Shown one piece after another: positions 15,933-25,029 of a DNA stretch of 36,657 bases. The stretch comes from CAZEWZ01 sp964516765. Its GTDB lineage: Bacteria > Bacteroidota > Bacteroidia > Flavobacteriales > UBA7430. The stretch lies in assembly GCA_964516765.1 (NCBI GenBank), contig CAZEWZ010000016.1, positions 1 to 36,657 on the forward strand. The letters run 5' to 3'. How positions within the stretch are numbered: the stretch's first letter is position 1; every line of letters starts with the position of its first letter. The notes below the pieces were generated by a model. It made no database searches, had not been told where the DNA came from, and was given only the letters and a program-made list of their open reading frames with translations. The position numbers and the translations under genes are program-made.

Positions 15933-17972
15933 ATGTCGAAAGAAGTAAAAAGATATACAATCACTGCCGCCTTGCCCTACACTAATGGGCCAGTCCATAT
16001 TGGACACCTGGCGGGAGTATATATTCCCAGCGATATTTATGCGCGATTTATGCGCTCCAAAAAGAGAGATGTGGTATTTGTCTGTGGCTCTGACGAACAT
16101 GGAGTTCCTATTACTATCTCAGCAAGAAAAGAAGGAGTTTCGCCACAGATTATTGTCGATAAATACCATAAAATTATTGGAGATTCTTTTAAAGAATTTG
16201 GTATAAGTTTTGATATTTATCATCGAACTTCCGATCCTTTACATCATCAGACTGCATCAGAGTTCTTTAACAAACTTCATAAAGATGGTAGGTTTGAAGA
16301 GCAGACTAGTGCACAATATTATGACGAAGCAGAACAAGAATTTTTAGCCGACAGGTATATAACAGGTACATGTCCCCAGTGCAATGAAGTAGGAGCTTAT
16401 GGTGACCAATGCGAAAAATGTGGCACCTCCCTGAATGCCACAGACCTTATAGATCCAAGCTCTGCTTTGAGTGGGAATAAACCCGTCATGAAGCAGACAA
16501 AACATTGGTTTTTGCCTCTAGATAAATACGAGTCTTGGCTTAAAAAATGGATTTTGGAAGGCCATAAATCTGACTGGAAGTCAAATGTTTACGGTCAGTG
16601 TAAGTCTTGGTTAGACCAAGGATTACATCCTCGAGCAGTGACTCGTGACTTAAATTGGGGGATTCCTGTCCCGGTAGAAGGTGCAGATGGGAAAGTACTT
16701 TATGTTTGGTTTGATGCGCCCATTGGTTATATTTCTGCCACCAAGCAGTGGGCTAAAGATCAGGGGAAAGAGTGGGGGCCCTACTGGAAGTCTGAAGATA
16801 GCAAGTTGGTTCATTTTATAGGCAAAGACAATATTGTTTTTCATTGTATCATTTTTCCAACGATGTTAAAGGCTCATGGTGAGTATATTCTGCCAGAAAA
16901 TGTTCCTGCTAATGAATTTTTGAACTTAGAAGGAGATAAAATATCTACCTCGAGAAATTGGGCAGTCTGGTTGCATGAATATCTTGAAGATTTTCCTGAC
17001 ATGCAAGATGTTCTTCGTTATGTATTATGCGCTACAGCTCCTGAGACAAAAGATAATGACTTTACGTGGAAGGATTTTCAAACCCGAAATAATTCAGAGC
17101 TGGTCGCTATTTACGGAAATTTCGTAAACCGAGTTGTGGTACTTACAAATAAATATTATCAGGGAGTGGTTCCTAATCCAGGAGAATTTTTATTACAAGA
17201 CAAACAAGTCTTGTCCGAACTGAAGGAATTCTCTATTAAAATTTCCAAGTCAATTGAGGCTTATCGTTTTAGAGAAGCACTTATGGAAGTGATGAACTTG
17301 GCTCGTTTGGGAAACAAATACTTGGCTGAAGAAGAACCTTGGAAGCTCATTAAAACAGACCAAGAACGCACCAAGACAGTTATGTATATTGCCCTTCAGA
17401 TAGCAGCAAATTTAAGCATTGTTTCGGGACCTTTTATACCATTTACGGCCCACAAGTTAAAGTTAATGTTGTCCTTAGATGTGTCTGACTGGTCGGCGGC
17501 AGGAAGCGGAACTCTATTATCAACGGGGATCAAGATTCAACAAGCAAGCTTACTTTTTAGAAAAGTCGAAGATGCAGAAATAACCACTCAAATTGAAAGG
17601 CTTGAAGCAATTAAGTTTGACAATCACATTGTTGTCCCGCAAAAGAAGAATGTTAGCTTTGAGGACTTTACTTCTATGGATATTAGAATAGGAACGATTA
17701 CGGCTGCGAAAAAAGTAAAGAAGACGAAAAAATTATTAATGTTAACGGTCGATACAGGTATTGATTCTAGAACAATTGTCTCGGGAATTGCAGAGCACTT
17801 CTCTTCAGAAGAAATTCTAGGAAAGCAGGTATCTGTATTGGTAAACCTTTCTCCTAGAAAAATAAAGGGAATAGAATCCCAAGGAATGATTTTAATGGCT
17901 AAAGACAATGACGGGAGTCTTCGATTTATAACGCCTTCTAATTTATCAGCAAATGGTTCGGTAGTTTCGTGA
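15933..17972 (+). CDS. metG: Methionyl-tRNA synthetase with C-terminal tRNA-binding domain
   Basis: This class I synthetase charges initiator and elongator tRNA-Met. HIGH is intact at residues 22-25 (VHIGHLAGVY). A zinc knuckle with Cys147, Cys150, Cys160 and Cys163 lies in the connective peptide. The KMSKS loop reads KISTS at 336-340 (GDKISTSRNWAVW), a variant form. From about residue 570 the chain holds a Trbp111/EMAP-like domain (FTSMDIRIGTI, then VSGIAEHFSSEE and LVNLSPRKIKGIESQGMIL), the dimerising tRNA-binding module of long bacterial MetRS. The length is 679 residues. It ends at a strong hairpin shared with the convergent nuclease gene. Confidence 0.97.
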   Translation: MSKEVKRYTITAALPYTNGPVHIGHLAGVYIPSDIYARFMRSKKRDVVFVCGSDEHGVPITISARKEGVSPQIIVDKYHKIIGDSFKEFGISFDIYHRTSDPLHHQTASEFFNKLHKDGRFEEQTSAQYYDEAEQEFLADRYITGTCPQCNEVGAYGDQCEKCGTSLNATDLIDPSSALSGNKPVMKQTKHWFLPLDKYESWLKKWILEGHKSDWKSNVYGQCKSWLDQGLHPRAVTRDLNWGIPVPVEGADGKVLYVWFDAPIGYISATKQWAKDQGKEWGPYWKSEDSKLVHFIGKDNIVFHCIIFPTMLKAHGEYILPENVPANEFLNLEGDKISTSRNWAVWLHEYLEDFPDMQDVLRYVLCATAPETKDNDFTWKDFQTRNNSELVAIYGNFVNRVVVLTNKYYQGVVPNPGEFLLQDKQVLSELKEFSIKISKSIEAYRFREALMEVMNLARLGNKYLAEEEPWKLIKTDQERTKTVMYIALQIAANLSIVSGPFIPFTAHKLKLMLSLDVSDWSAAGSGTLLSTGIKIQQASLLFRKVEDAEITTQIERLEAIKFDNHIVVPQKKNVSFEDFTSMDIRIGTITAAKKVKKTKKLLMLTVDTGIDSRTIVSGIAEHFSSEEILGKQVSVLVNLSPRKIKGIESQGMILMAKDNDGSLRFITPSNLSANGSVVS

Positions 17973-18091
17973 TTAAATAGTCAAGATTAATTACAATTTA
18001 ATTTTATATGGATAATTGTGTGTTTTAAAGTTTTATTAAAGACCCTCAATATGCCTCTCCAGGGATTTTAAAGTTTAAAAATTTATTACAA

Positions 18092-18123
18092 AAAAAAGCC
18101 TCTTTATTGAAGAGGCTTTTTTT
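18092..18123. terminator. Bidirectional terminator between metG and the endonuclease gene
   Basis: AAGCCTCTT and AAGAGGCTT form a 9-bp stem around a 5-base loop, with A-tract and T-tract on the two sides. It can serve both convergent genes. Confidence 0.88.
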
Positions 18124-18148
18124 ATTTCAGTCAGTTTACCCTATTGAG

Positions 18149-20347
18149 TTAAAGAATTGTAAAAGAAATTTTTATTCCGTCTTGTTGAAGAAAATAAATA
18201 CCTTGTTTTAGTTTTAAGTCAAAAATTGTTTCTGGTTCTTCAGGGATTTCTTGATAGATAATTTTCCCTAATCTATCCACTATATATAGATTCTCTCCAG
18301 CTTTGAGTCCATTTACTACGAATGAGCCAATTGAAGGGTTTGGGTAGAGTCTAAGAGTGTTATAGCCCTGTTCTTCAATACTTAAAATAGTGTATGACCC
18401 TTGTGTTGTTATAGAGGTATTTCCAAGTTCATCAGTAAGGTTTGAGGCCGTGACCACATAATTACCTCCTACCTGAAGGCTAGTAGTAAGATTTACTCTA
18501 GATAATTGAAAAGGATGCCTTGTGGCAGACTCCACCGTAATTCCATTGCTGATTGAATAGTTTTGCGAATTTTCAGCACTCGCTAATTCGATATCCTCGT
18601 TAAAAAATAATGCGATTGAGTTTTCACTCGTCACTTGAATATCAATGATCGATGGACCACTAATGTCTGATCCACCTTCAACATCATCTTCCATGCGCAA
18701 ATCGATTTTCCATTCTCCAAACAAATAAGTAGATACCCCCGTAATAGAAGTAATATACTCTCCTATTTCAGCCGGGTATTCGTATCCTTCTTGTGTATTG
18801 TGAATATTACATTCTCCAGTACCGTCGGTTACACGCCATTGTCCGTAATCGTCAAAATTAAAAGTTGCATAAGTAACGGTGACATCTTTTACTCTGACAA
18901 GCATGGCTTCATAATCTTCATTAGCTAGATCTCCGGTGCTTATATCTACTGGATTCGGTATTGGGTTATTTGAGTTGAGAACATAAACGACATCTGGAAA
19001 GGCTAGTTCGGTCATTTTTTCCGAGCTAGGATCGTTGTATTGAAATTCAGAAACTTCTCCAGTGACAATTACGCTGTCTCCTATTGAAGGAATAACCGGT
19101 GAAGTATAGACGTACATTCCACTTCGAGCTGCATCTCCATCTTGCATATAGAAATCATCGCCCAAGACAGCGGTAACTACTCCTTTAGTAGAAATAGTTT
19201 GATTTTCAAAAGGAGAATATTCGTTATCTCCTTGCACATCTTGAATACTTGTTAACGTTCCTTCAAAGGGATTCATAGCAACAACATAGTTCCCATAAAA
19301 ATATTTTTCTTGCCCTCCGGGATTGGCAGTAATAACATATTTTACATCTGTGCCTTGCGCGAACTCAGGTAATGATGCAGACCAAGAAGATGAGCCAGAC
19401 TCTTGAACCATATTTATAAAATTGTTTGTGGTTTCAATTTCTGCCCAGGAAGAGGCCCATTTAATTTGAACTTCAAGTTCAACAGACAAGGCTGAAGTAA
19501 TAGTTGCAGTTACAATTTGATCGTCTGTTTCAAAGGGGGTTGGATTTGAGAGCTCTACTAGGTCAAAATTAATAGAAGGCAAACTGACATCCCCCCATAT
19601 CAGATTTGCGAATTCAGGATAATCAATAAAAGGGTTTCTATTTTGTTGCCAGTTAAAGATGGTTTGGTTTCTTCTTCTTTCAAATGCATCGACAGGATCT
19701 TGCTCATTCCATTCCAAAAGTGTCGAGAGTCTACCCATTAAAGGGTCAGATGAATTGTTGATGTTTTCTACAACAGTCAAGTTAGGTTCTCCCGGACCTC
19801 CGTTGTATCGGGCATCCATATAAAATATAATTCTAGCGACATCGCCTTTTACTTCGTCTCTAGGTTCCCAAGTGGTGCTGGTGAAGTTACATCCGGTGGC
19901 TTCGCTATTAGGGGAGCCACCATTGTCAAAATCTTTAGTTCCTCTGGCAGAATTTATACTCGCATCGCAAGGTTTGAGATTGTGAGCATCAGAATAGGCA
20001 CCTGTTGCACCATATGTTTCATCACCGTTAAATCCTCCCTGAGACTTGACCCAAACGTGCTCTCGATTCCAAAAATCTTGTTGGTTATTGCTTGCGAAAT
20101 CATCTTTGCTGATAGAAATACCTTTGTAAACCAGAATAACATTATTCTCGTTCTCTGGATCTTGGTCAGCTAATTTTAAAATATTTTTTGTCGACGTATA
20201 TGAAAACTCATTGTGTTCTTTAATTATTTCATGAAGCTCATCTTTAAGCTCATCTCCAAACAATTGTTGTACAGAGTTATAATAACTTGGACTTTGTGCT
20301 GAAATAGGCATATAACTTATAAACAAAAGGATGAGAATTTTTTTCAT
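18149..20347 (-). CDS. Secreted endonuclease I family protein with T9SS sorting domain
   Basis: This is an extracellular nuclease of the EndA/NucM (endonuclease I) family that would cleave DNA, and possibly RNA, outside the cell. Residues 1-18 are a signal peptide (ILILLFISYMPISAQ). The nuclease domain spans about 20-250: FWNREHVWVKSQ (His97), SDAHNLKPCDASINSARGTK and EPRDEVKGDVARIIFYMDARY are its core motifs. The central part contains an OB-fold-like region (TISTKGVVTAVLGDDFYMQD, then GDSVIVTGEVSEF) as in Bacteroidota extracellular nucleases, followed by an Ig-like segment. The C-terminus, from LRLYPNPSIGSFVV, is a type A sorting domain for T9SS export. It follows the TonB receptor by 10 bp, so the two are probably one transcript and one pathway. 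Confidence 0.9.
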   Translation of the reverse strand: MKKILILLFISYMPISAQSPSYYNSVQQLFGDELKDELHEIIKEHNEFSYTSTKNILKLADQDPENENNVILVYKGISISKDDFASNNQQDFWNREHVWVKSQGGFNGDETYGATGAYSDAHNLKPCDASINSARGTKDFDNGGSPNSEATGCNFTSTTWEPRDEVKGDVARIIFYMDARYNGGPGEPNLTVVENINNSSDPLMGRLSTLLEWNEQDPVDAFERRRNQTIFNWQQNRNPFIDYPEFANLIWGDVSLPSINFDLVELSNPTPFETDDQIVTATITSALSVELEVQIKWASSWAEIETTNNFINMVQESGSSSWSASLPEFAQGTDVKYVITANPGGQEKYFYGNYVVAMNPFEGTLTSIQDVQGDNEYSPFENQTISTKGVVTAVLGDDFYMQDGDAARSGMYVYTSPVIPSIGDSVIVTGEVSEFQYNDPSSEKMTELAFPDVVYVLNSNNPIPNPVDISTGDLANEDYEAMLVRVKDVTVTYATFNFDDYGQWRVTDGTGECNIHNTQEGYEYPAEIGEYITSITGVSTYLFGEWKIDLRMEDDVEGGSDISGPSIIDIQVTSENSIALFFNEDIELASAENSQNYSISNGITVESATRHPFQLSRVNLTTSLQVGGNYVVTASNLTDELGNTSITTQGSYTILSIEEQGYNTLRLYPNPSIGSFVVNGLKAGENLYIVDRLGKIIYQEIPEEPETIFDLKLKQGIYFLQQDGIKISFTIL

Positions 20348-20357
20348 GTTGTCAGAA

Positions 20358-23120
20358 TTAGAATGAAATTTTTAGTGAACTAGTAAGTCTTCTTCCCATA
20401 CCAAAAAACACAGAAGCGGAAGAGGCATCAAAATTAAATTGGTTTCCAGAAATATAAGTGTCGTTATTTAAGGCATCAGAAATATAGGTTGTATTAAGTA
20501 AATTTAGCACATTTATTTTAAAGTCTAAGCTCATTCCGGCATATCTAAATCGATATCCTGCATGCAAGTCAATCAAATTGTAGGCAGGAGTTTTCCAGGA
20601 ATCTCTTCCGACATTTCCTTCTTGTAAATCAAAAGGGTTAAAATCCGCATAATGGTTCCCAAATCGCATAGCTTTCAATTTTATATATGCATTTTTGTGA
20701 ACTTGGTATCTAAGACTAGACCCGATTTGTAATTGTGCTGCATCTCCCACATGAACGCCTGTTGCATCAAAATAATCTAAACCGATCAGTTCATTATTAT
20801 CGTCATAGCTTCGTATGGTATCTCCAGAAGTCCATCTCCAGTCTCCCACAGAAGAGAGCATTTCAAGTGATATTTTTTCAGAAAGAGTGACCGAAACATC
20901 AAATTCTATCCCCCTGTGAAGAGCATCAATTCCGTTGATGTTGTACTTAAGAGGTTCACCGTCTACAACAGTACTTCCAGACTGCGGTTTGTTTTTCCAT
21001 TGGGTATGGTAGAGGTTTAGGTTGGAGCTTATTCTAGAGCTATGGTAGCTATGTCCAAATTCAAGGGCTGCTACTTCTTCATTTCGGATGTTAGCAAAAA
21101 GGCGGTTATCATAATCGAAGATATTATTGAATTTTGGAGCTTTTTCTAGGTAGCCCACATTCATAAAGACATTATTAAATTCGTTTAGATTATAATTTAT
21201 TCCAGTCTTTAGGGTATAACCTGGAATCCACTTCCACTCACTTTCGGTATTTCTTGCTTCAGGAGAATTGATAGTGTATTCATTTCCGTCATGTAAAAGT
21301 GTGTCACCATAAGATAAAGCTTGAACCATGATAGTGTCATTCAAGACCAAGTCTAAGGGTCTAAAATAATCGATTCTTTTATATCCAGTTGATGAGAATG
21401 ACACATTGACAAATGCAGACCAGTTTCCAGTTTTGTATTCCATTTGTTGGAATAGCCCAGCCCACTTTACAAGTCCGTCATTGTGATAAGAAAATCGATC
21501 TCCTTCTCGAATGACTGCGCTACTATCAGAGGCCGCCACAGCATCGTTAGCAACATAATAGTCTCCTCCCAAAAGATCATAGACTTCCCTGTAATGCTCT
21601 CCGGTGTAATGTCTCAAGTCTGCACCACCAGAAAAAGTATATTCTTCATTCGCTTGATAAGTATAGGTGGAAAGCAAACCAAACCAACGATGATTATTGA
21701 TTGAGGTACGCAAAAATTGTGAAGATTTATGTTCAGTACTGCTGTAATTTTGATCAATTGAAAGATCGCCTAAAAAAGGATGTCTTGTGTTCCCACTATT
21801 TGTGTCATAGATACTTTGAAAGTCAATTTGCCTATTGGCGTTGAAGCTTGCTGAAACAAGACTAGGAGTAACCCCAAGGCCACCTCCACTTCCAAGGGAG
21901 GCATATAAAACATTTGAGACAATCATTTTTTCATTTACTGACCATAAATGATTTAAACTCAGTTGAGGCTTGTGATAGTAATTCATTTTTTCATTGACTA
22001 CCTCATTTTTTGAAAAAACTGTGTCTATCGGGTTTCCATTTTCATCAAAGTTGACAGAATATCTATTTAATTCTCCCCAATGCTCGTTGTATCGAAGACC
22101 GTAGTTTCCATCTACTCCTGCGGTATCTATGCCAAGGCTTGCTGCATAATCCATATCATAAAGTGATATAGCTTTTTTATAAGATCGTTGTCCATGGCTT
22201 TGTGGAGCTCCAAAAGCAGTAAATGAAAGGCTGTGATTTTTCATTTTTTTTTGTAGCTTAAGAAAGTAAAAAGCACCCTCTGTCCAGGTTTGATCGACCC
22301 AACCGTCACCTCTTTTGTATGATCCTGCTAAAGAATATCCCCAACCATTATTGAGCTTTCCACTGTTGTATCCAACGGTGGTTCTCAAAAAGCCATTGCT
22401 TCCTAAATTTTGCGAGAAGACCAGAGCCTCTTTGTTATTAATCCCTTTTGTCAGAATATTCATTGTACCTCCTACTGCAGGAATAGCTAGTTTTGATGCA
22501 CCTAATCCTCTTTGCACCTGAATGGTTTTCGTCATGAGATCTAATCCAAACCAATTTGACCAATAGACCCATCCATTTTCCATATCATTCATTGGAATTC
22601 CATCCACCATGACTGCCACATTGCGTTGATTGAACCCTCGAATAGAAATTCGCGCATCTCCATCTCCGCCGCCACTCTGTGTAGCATACACTCCTGGTGT
22701 GCTATTCAGAATAAGTGGGATGTCTTGTCCAGCTAATTCTTCTTCAAGCTTTTTTGGGCTTATATTTGAAAATGCGACAGGAGTTTCTCTTGATCTTGCT
22801 ATGTCAGAGATTACAAGTACTTCATCAAGTATTTGCGTACCTAGATAAAAATCTTTGTTTGTATTTCCGTCAAGCTTAAGTGTTTTCTTTTGTTCTTTGT
22901 AGCCTACATAGGAAATCTGAATTATAACTTCTCCCTTAGGTAGGACTAATTCGTAATAGCCATCAAAGTCAGAGACTGTTCCAGCTCCATTAGATGCAAT
23001 AATATTTGCACCAATCAGTGTCTCCGAGCTAAGGTCATCATAAACGTATCCTTTGAGAATAACTTGAGCGGATAGCTCAGCACCAAAAATGAGAACTATA
23101 CCAAGTAATAGATGTCGCAT
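20358..23120 (-). CDS. TonB-dependent outer-membrane receptor with carboxypeptidase-like extension
   Basis: This outer-membrane active transporter is energised by TonB. Residues from the ATG at 23120 give a signal peptide (RHLLLGIVLIFGAELSAQ). Next comes a carboxypeptidase-regulatory-like domain (KGYVYDDLSSETLIGANI to ISYVGYKEQKK), then a plug domain with NSTPGVYATQSGGGDGDARI, ISIRGFNQRNVAVMVDGIPM and a long beta-barrel ending KISF with a terminal Phe. The length is about 920 residues. A TTG eight codons upstream would put extra residues before the signal peptide, so I prefer the ATG. It sits between the lamin-tail protein and the nuclease gene, which suggests that its substrate is a nucleic-acid breakdown product. 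That substrate is inferred only from context; no SusD partner is present. Confidence 0.92.
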   Translation of the reverse strand: MRHLLLGIVLIFGAELSAQVILKGYVYDDLSSETLIGANIIASNGAGTVSDFDGYYELVLPKGEVIIQISYVGYKEQKKTLKLDGNTNKDFYLGTQILDEVLVISDIARSRETPVAFSNISPKKLEEELAGQDIPLILNSTPGVYATQSGGGDGDARISIRGFNQRNVAVMVDGIPMNDMENGWVYWSNWFGLDLMTKTIQVQRGLGASKLAIPAVGGTMNILTKGINNKEALVFSQNLGSNGFLRTTVGYNSGKLNNGWGYSLAGSYKRGDGWVDQTWTEGAFYFLKLQKKMKNHSLSFTAFGAPQSHGQRSYKKAISLYDMDYAASLGIDTAGVDGNYGLRYNEHWGELNRYSVNFDENGNPIDTVFSKNEVVNEKMNYYHKPQLSLNHLWSVNEKMIVSNVLYASLGSGGGLGVTPSLVSASFNANRQIDFQSIYDTNSGNTRHPFLGDLSIDQNYSSTEHKSSQFLRTSINNHRWFGLLSTYTYQANEEYTFSGGADLRHYTGEHYREVYDLLGGDYYVANDAVAASDSSAVIREGDRFSYHNDGLVKWAGLFQQMEYKTGNWSAFVNVSFSSTGYKRIDYFRPLDLVLNDTIMVQALSYGDTLLHDGNEYTINSPEARNTESEWKWIPGYTLKTGINYNLNEFNNVFMNVGYLEKAPKFNNIFDYDNRLFANIRNEEVAALEFGHSYHSSRISSNLNLYHTQWKNKPQSGSTVVDGEPLKYNINGIDALHRGIEFDVSVTLSEKISLEMLSSVGDWRWTSGDTIRSYDDNNELIGLDYFDATGVHVGDAAQLQIGSSLRYQVHKNAYIKLKAMRFGNHYADFNPFDLQEGNVGRDSWKTPAYNLIDLHAGYRFRYAGMSLDFKINVLNLLNTTYISDALNNDTYISGNQFNFDASSASVFFGMGRRLTSSLKISF

Positions 23121-23132
23121 AGACTGCAAATT

Positions 23133-23164
23133 AAAAAAGCCCAAAGATTTTAAAGGAGCTTTTC
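23133..23164 (-). terminator. Terminator-like hairpin between the lamin-tail gene and the TonB receptor gene
   Basis: On the minus strand AAAAGCTC and GGGCTTTT can pair (with a G-U) around a 13-base loop, and a T-run follows. It lies right after the first gene's stop and before the receptor start, so it may act as a partial terminator that lowers receptor and nuclease expression. Confidence 0.4.
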
Positions 23165-23167
23165 TGA

Positions 23168-24130
23168 TTATTTTATAAGAAGCTTTTTAAGATATCTTTT
23201 ATTGTTTTGCAGTAGAATTTCGACAAAATAAAGTCCTTTAAAAGTTGGGTCTAGAGTCAAGGATTCTAAACCAAGGCTTTCATTATAAGTTTTTGAAAAT
23301 ACACTTTGCCCAAGAATATTGTGTATTTGAATTTTTGTTGCTGGGGATGAACTTTCAATAAACAAAATACCTGAATTATTTGGATTTGGGAATAGGTTTA
23401 CCAAGACTTCATTTTCGATAATTGAAGTTTCGTTACAACTACAAACATGCTTTCCAAGTTCCGTAAAAGTGTTTTGAGGAAGAGAGTCCCATTCTAAAGT
23501 TGGATCGAACGAGTACGGTTGAGAATTATCGTATACAAACCCACCTGTAACTTCTGATTTTCGAATTAATGTTTGGTCTTTAGTCCAATAAGCATTGTTT
23601 TCATCTGCCCAGGCATCACCGGGATCTTCTCCAATTTTTCCAATGATATCAAGAATATCACCCGAAGCTGTTTCGAGAGTTATTGCATCATTCCCATTAA
23701 AATACATAGTTCCATCCTCATAATTAGGACAGATAAATAAGTCCACGAGACTCATTAAATCCTCTTCTTCGGTATAGATACTATCTAATAGTTGTGTGGT
23801 CGAATCGGTGAAGACATACCATCCGTTCCATAAAGGCTCTTCATAGCCTTCTCCATTTGGATCTCTCTTGTCAAGGGCAACTACAAACGCTGAGTTCGCC
23901 ATAATTGACCCCGTCAGAACTGTATTAAGGGGAGTTGTTCCACCGTTGCTCCATCTAGACAAAGAGTAATTAGATAGATCAATCGCTTCGCTTGTTGGGT
24001 TATAAAGCTCAATCGCCTTGTTATTAAAAGATCCTTCGACGTATTCAGAAATAAATAAATCATTACAGTTTTGGGCCTGAAGACCAAATGCAGCAAAAAT
24101 GGAAATCCCGAGTGAGTAGATGTTTTTCAT
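23168..24130 (-). CDS. Secreted lamin-tail-domain protein with T9SS sorting domain
   Basis: The chosen ATG at 24130 gives MKNIYSLGISIFAAFGLQAQ, a signal peptide. A longer frame starting at 24178 would run across the promoter and is rejected. Residues about 20-200 form a lamin-tail (LTD) fold: CNDLFISEYVEGSFNNKAIE, then LYNPTSEAIDLSNYSLSRWS and later NDAITLETASGDILDIIGKI. The end, from VNLFPNPNNSGILF to RYLKKLLIK, is a T9SS type A sorting domain, so the protein is exported to the surface or medium. LTD domains frequently accompany extracellular nucleases in Bacteroidota (from memory), and here the gene heads the receptor-nuclease set. The molecular function is unknown; a nucleic-acid or surface-binding accessory role is inferred. 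Confidence 0.85.
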   Translation of the reverse strand: MKNIYSLGISIFAAFGLQAQNCNDLFISEYVEGSFNNKAIELYNPTSEAIDLSNYSLSRWSNGGTTPLNTVLTGSIMANSAFVVALDKRDPNGEGYEEPLWNGWYVFTDSTTQLLDSIYTEEEDLMSLVDLFICPNYEDGTMYFNGNDAITLETASGDILDIIGKIGEDPGDAWADENNAYWTKDQTLIRKSEVTGGFVYDNSQPYSFDPTLEWDSLPQNTFTELGKHVCSCNETSIIENEVLVNLFPNPNNSGILFIESSSPATKIQIHNILGQSVFSKTYNESLGLESLTLDPTFKGLYFVEILLQNNKRYLKKLLIK

Positions 24131-24137
24131 AATTAAG

Positions 24138-24153
24138 TTTTGTTTAAACAAAA
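24138..24153. promoter_or_regulatory. 16-bp perfect palindrome over the -7 box (operator candidate)
   Basis: TTTTGTTTAAACAAAA is identical on both strands. It overlaps half of the -7 box and the likely transcription start, the usual place for a repressor site. No regulator gene is adjacent. Confidence 0.45.
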
Positions 24154-24178
24154 ATAATAAAACTGAGCAGATGGGCAA
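24149..24178 (-). promoter_or_regulatory. Promoter of the lamin-tail/TonB receptor/nuclease set
   Basis: On the minus strand TTG (24178-24176), exactly 19 bp, then TATTTTTG (24156-24149) match the Bacteroidota consensus TTG-N19-TAnnTTTG. The predicted start of transcription falls about 12 bp before the ATG at 24130. Confidence 0.7.
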
Positions 24179-24245
24179 GGCCTTTAGTGATCATAAAATT
24201 ATATTTTATTGTACAGTAAAAAATTCAAGGAAAGAAAATTTCTAT

Positions 24246-24253
24246 TACATTTG
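24246..24253 (+). promoter_or_regulatory. Possible -7 box for the glycosyltransferase-pyrC-DUF4296 operon
   Basis: TACATTTG matches TAnnTTTG and lies 26 bp before the ATG at 24280. The closest TTG upstream is too far (34 bp) to be a confident -33 element. Confidence 0.35.
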
Positions 24254-24279
24254 TTTTTAACGCGATTATTAGTGTATAA

Positions 24280-25017
24280 ATGTCAGATTCTTTAGTCATA
24301 GTTCCAACATATAACGAAAAAGAAAACGTGGAGAAAATGCTCCGTAAGGTTTTCTCTTTGAGTAAATCTTACCATGTGCTTGTTGTAGATGATGGTTCAC
24401 CAGATGGAACTGCTGATATTGTCAAATCACTACAATCCGAATTTAAGGATCAGTTATTTATTCAGGAAAGGCAGGGGAAACTGGGCTTGGGTACAGCATA
24501 TATTCATGGTTTTGAATGGGGCTTAAAGAAAGAGTATTCTTATTTTATTGAGATGGATTGTGATTTTTCTCATAATCCAGAAGACCTAATTCATCTATAC
24601 AATTCTTGCCATGTAGACGGATATGATTTGTCGATTGGCTCTCGATATGTTGGAGGACTAGTGAATGTAATTAATTGGCCCATAAGTCGAGTAATGATGT
24701 CTTATTTCGCCTCTCTTTATGTGAAGGCAATTACTGGCTTGCCAATAGATGACACCACCGCGGGGTTTAAATGTTATCGGCGAAATGTGATTGTAAATGT
24801 TTTGAATTCAAATGTTACTTTTGTGGGCTACGCTTTTCAAATTGAGATGAAGTTTAAAGCCTGGAAGTTTGGATTTAAAATCAAAGAAGTTCCTGTAATA
24901 TTTACAGACCGAAAAGAAGGAGAATCGAAAATGAGTACATCAATTTTTTACGAAGCTTTTTTCGGAGTCATCCAGATGAAGGTAAAAAGTTTTTTTTATA
25001 AATACAGTCAAGAATAG
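24280..25017 (+). CDS. Family 2 glycosyltransferase, polyprenyl-phosphate mannose synthase-like
   Basis: The product resembles dolichol-phosphate mannosyltransferase (DPM1), which moves mannose from GDP-mannose to a polyprenyl phosphate at the membrane. It begins SLVIVPTYNEKENVEKML, then VLVVDDGSPDGTADIVKSL and GLGTAYIHGFEWGL. The DxD-type metal site is IEMDCDFSHNPED. GSRYVGGLVNVINWPISR and TTAGFKCYRR are further DPM1-like motifs. At 245 residues it has no C-terminal membrane domain, so it is the soluble, peripheral type. It is followed by dihydroorotase after 12 bp, likely one operon. The sugar donor is inferred from the family. Confidence 0.88.
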   Translation: MSDSLVIVPTYNEKENVEKMLRKVFSLSKSYHVLVVDDGSPDGTADIVKSLQSEFKDQLFIQERQGKLGLGTAYIHGFEWGLKKEYSYFIEMDCDFSHNPEDLIHLYNSCHVDGYDLSIGSRYVGGLVNVINWPISRVMMSYFASLYVKAITGLPIDDTTAGFKCYRRNVIVNVLNSNVTFVGYAFQIEMKFKAWKFGFKIKEVPVIFTDRKEGESKMSTSIFYEAFFGVIQMKVKSFFYKYSQE

Positions 25018-25029
25018 GTTTCTACACAA

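Noticed and set aside
23121..23144. TTG start for the TonB receptor at 23144
   Set aside because: It adds residues before a well-formed signal peptide and overlaps the hairpin; the ATG at 23120 is preferred.
24131..24178. N-terminal extension of the lamin-tail protein from 24178
   Set aside because: It would place the signal peptide internally and run through the -33 and -7 boxes of the promoter; the ATG at 24130 fits both.
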